Assembly: GCF_032854445.1 (NCBI RefSeq) | Contig: NC_088305.1 | Span: 18,029,717-18,093,716, forward strand | Direction of reading: 5' to 3' | From: Liolophura sinensis | Lineage: Eukaryota; Mollusca; Polyplacophora; Chitonida; Chitonidae | Length of the DNA stretch: 64,000 nt | Shown: in pieces, positions 63,599 to 64,000 of the stretch | How positions within the stretch are numbered: the stretch's first letter is position 1 | Layout of the letters: each line of letters opens with the position of its first letter | Made by a program: the position numbers and the translations under genes | The notes under the pieces: model-generated | What the model was told of the DNA's origin: nothing | The model's database searches: none | The model's input: only the letters and a program-made list of their open reading frames with translations

Positions 63599-64000
63599 TT
63601 ATGGACGGTGGCTGTGCATCTTTCGCTTGGTATTCAAAGGACAGTACTTCAAGGTGTGGGCCATGTCTCCAGAGCTGCTGCAGATCGGGCAGGTGTATCG
63701 TCGGAGAATGGGACAAGTTACTCTTCCGGAGTCGTCTTTTAGCACGTGGCTGCCATACACTGACAAGGGTTCTCCGTTGTTCTTGCAGAATACGCAGTGC
63801 CGTGAGACGCCGTTGACCCTGTTGTGAAGAAAACATGCGGTGGCCTTGGTGCGATATTGGTCATGATGGGGCAGGTGGCGCCCAGAAGGATTGCTTCGCA
63901 TTTTAATCTGGAACATGTCGTATTCGTCCAGCTCATGATCTGTCCCATTGGTGTAAAAGTCGTACCACTCTATGGATCGGACATAGTCTAAATGGTATTC
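63599..64000 (-). CDS. nanos: Nanos-like protein, copy 40 (N-terminus beyond window)
   Basis: The C-terminal 133 codons plus stop are visible, including the whole zinc finger; A92E is present. The 3' UTR lacks 14 bp between two TAGCAC direct repeats near 63570, which accounts for the 1,659-bp spacing from copy 39. The 5' part, intron and exon 1 lie outside the window. Confidence 0.9.
   Translation of the reverse strand, partial: EYHLDYVRSIEWYDFYTNGTDHELDEYDMFQIKMRSNPSGRHLPHHDQYRTKATACFLHNRVNGVSRHCVFCKNNGEPLSVYGSHVLKDDSGRVTCPILRRYTCPICSSSGDMAHTLKYCPLNTKRKMHSHRP

Larger units (their letters stand above)
1..64000. repeat. Tandem array of ~1.67-kb nanos gene units, 40 copies
   Basis: A common landmark near the 3' end of the coding frame recurs at 9, 1681, 2923, 4598, 6210, 7822, 9434, 11105, 12776, 14388, 15463, 17136, 18813, 20388, 22037, 23704, 25360, 27033, 28707, 30380, 32053, 33722, 35391, 37064, 38737, 40410, 42083, 43756, 45429, 47102, 48775, 50447, 52102, 53760, 55433, 57105, 58625, 60296, 61968 and 63627. 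All units have the same orientation. The modal spacing is 1,673 bp. Shorter units result from deletions of 59 bp, 18 bp or hundreds of bp. Both window ends lie inside a unit, so the array extends beyond the window on both sides. Copies differ by scattered substitutions and small indels, and some neighbours look identical or nearly so. Confidence 0.98.

Noticed and set aside
1-64000. Array as a satellite DNA, rDNA, snRNA or histone cluster
   Set aside because: The unit contains a clear zinc-finger protein gene; no rRNA, snRNA or histone sequence was recognised, and the unit is too complex for a simple satellite.
1-64000. Transposon or retroelement as the repeat unit
   Set aside because: No transposase, reverse transcriptase, terminal repeats or target-site duplications were seen. 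Units abut directly in one orientation, which fits tandem duplication.
1-64000. CRISPR array or bacterial operon
   Set aside because: The repeat unit is 1.67 kb with a gene inside, and the Nanos domain, TATA/initiator, splice and AATAAA signals are those of an animal.

Overview
The window is one long tandem array with no unique flanking DNA on either side. A unit of about 1,673 bp (range 1,075-1,677) is repeated head to tail 40 times, with the first and last copies cut by the window edges. Every unit carries, on the minus strand, a gene for a Nanos-family RNA-binding protein. The diagnostic feature is the double CCHC zinc finger, C-x2-C-x12-H-x10-C then C-x2-C-x7-H-x4-C, close to the C-terminus of a 202-residue open frame. 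Nanos proteins are animal germline translational repressors, so the organism is a metazoan. The sequence does not let me name the phylum. Nanos is normally found in one to a few copies, so an array of at least 40 is the striking fact here.

The gene is probably not the single 202-codon frame alone. In each unit about 550 bp upstream lies a short conserved exon coding MALRDYLRDRKK. It has a strong Kozak context and ends at a GTATGAG splice donor. A CAG acceptor lies just before the 202-codon frame, and both sites are phase 0, so splicing predicts a 215-residue protein. A TATA box 30 nt ahead of a perfect initiator match lies upstream of exon 1, and AATAAA lies about 95 nt past the stop. On this reading each unit is a complete, self-contained two-exon gene with promoter and poly(A) signal. 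The exon-2 assignment is firm; the exon-1 and promoter model is an inference from signals and conservation.

Layout (copies numbered 1-40 by increasing coordinate; transcription runs toward lower coordinates). Copies 1-11 (1-17.1 kb) are heterogeneous in length, with a 59-bp intron deletion in several, a block with G180R, and three copies sharing a nonsense codon. Copy 12 (17.1-18.8 kb) is the most diverged and is broken. Copies 13-15 (18.8-23.2 kb) surround a 200-base assembly gap and are full of single-base indels that look like sequencing error. Copies 16-19 share a change that removes the exon-1 splice donor. Copies 20-32 (30.3-52.1 kb) are very homogeneous, mostly exactly 1,673 bp apart, with a 16-bp perfect palindrome at the donor. 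Copies 33-40 are close to the consensus again. In all, 25 copies keep an exon-2 frame of 201-202 codons, 24 of them with all eight zinc ligands. Copies 1 and 40 are edge-cut but open as far as seen, and copy 39 is open apart from its exon-2 ATG. The other 12 are disrupted (2, 7, 8, 10-15, 21, 22, 36). No other gene, RNA gene or transposon was recognised. The DNA between the promoter of one unit and the poly(A) signal of the next is about 290 bp of AT-rich spacer.
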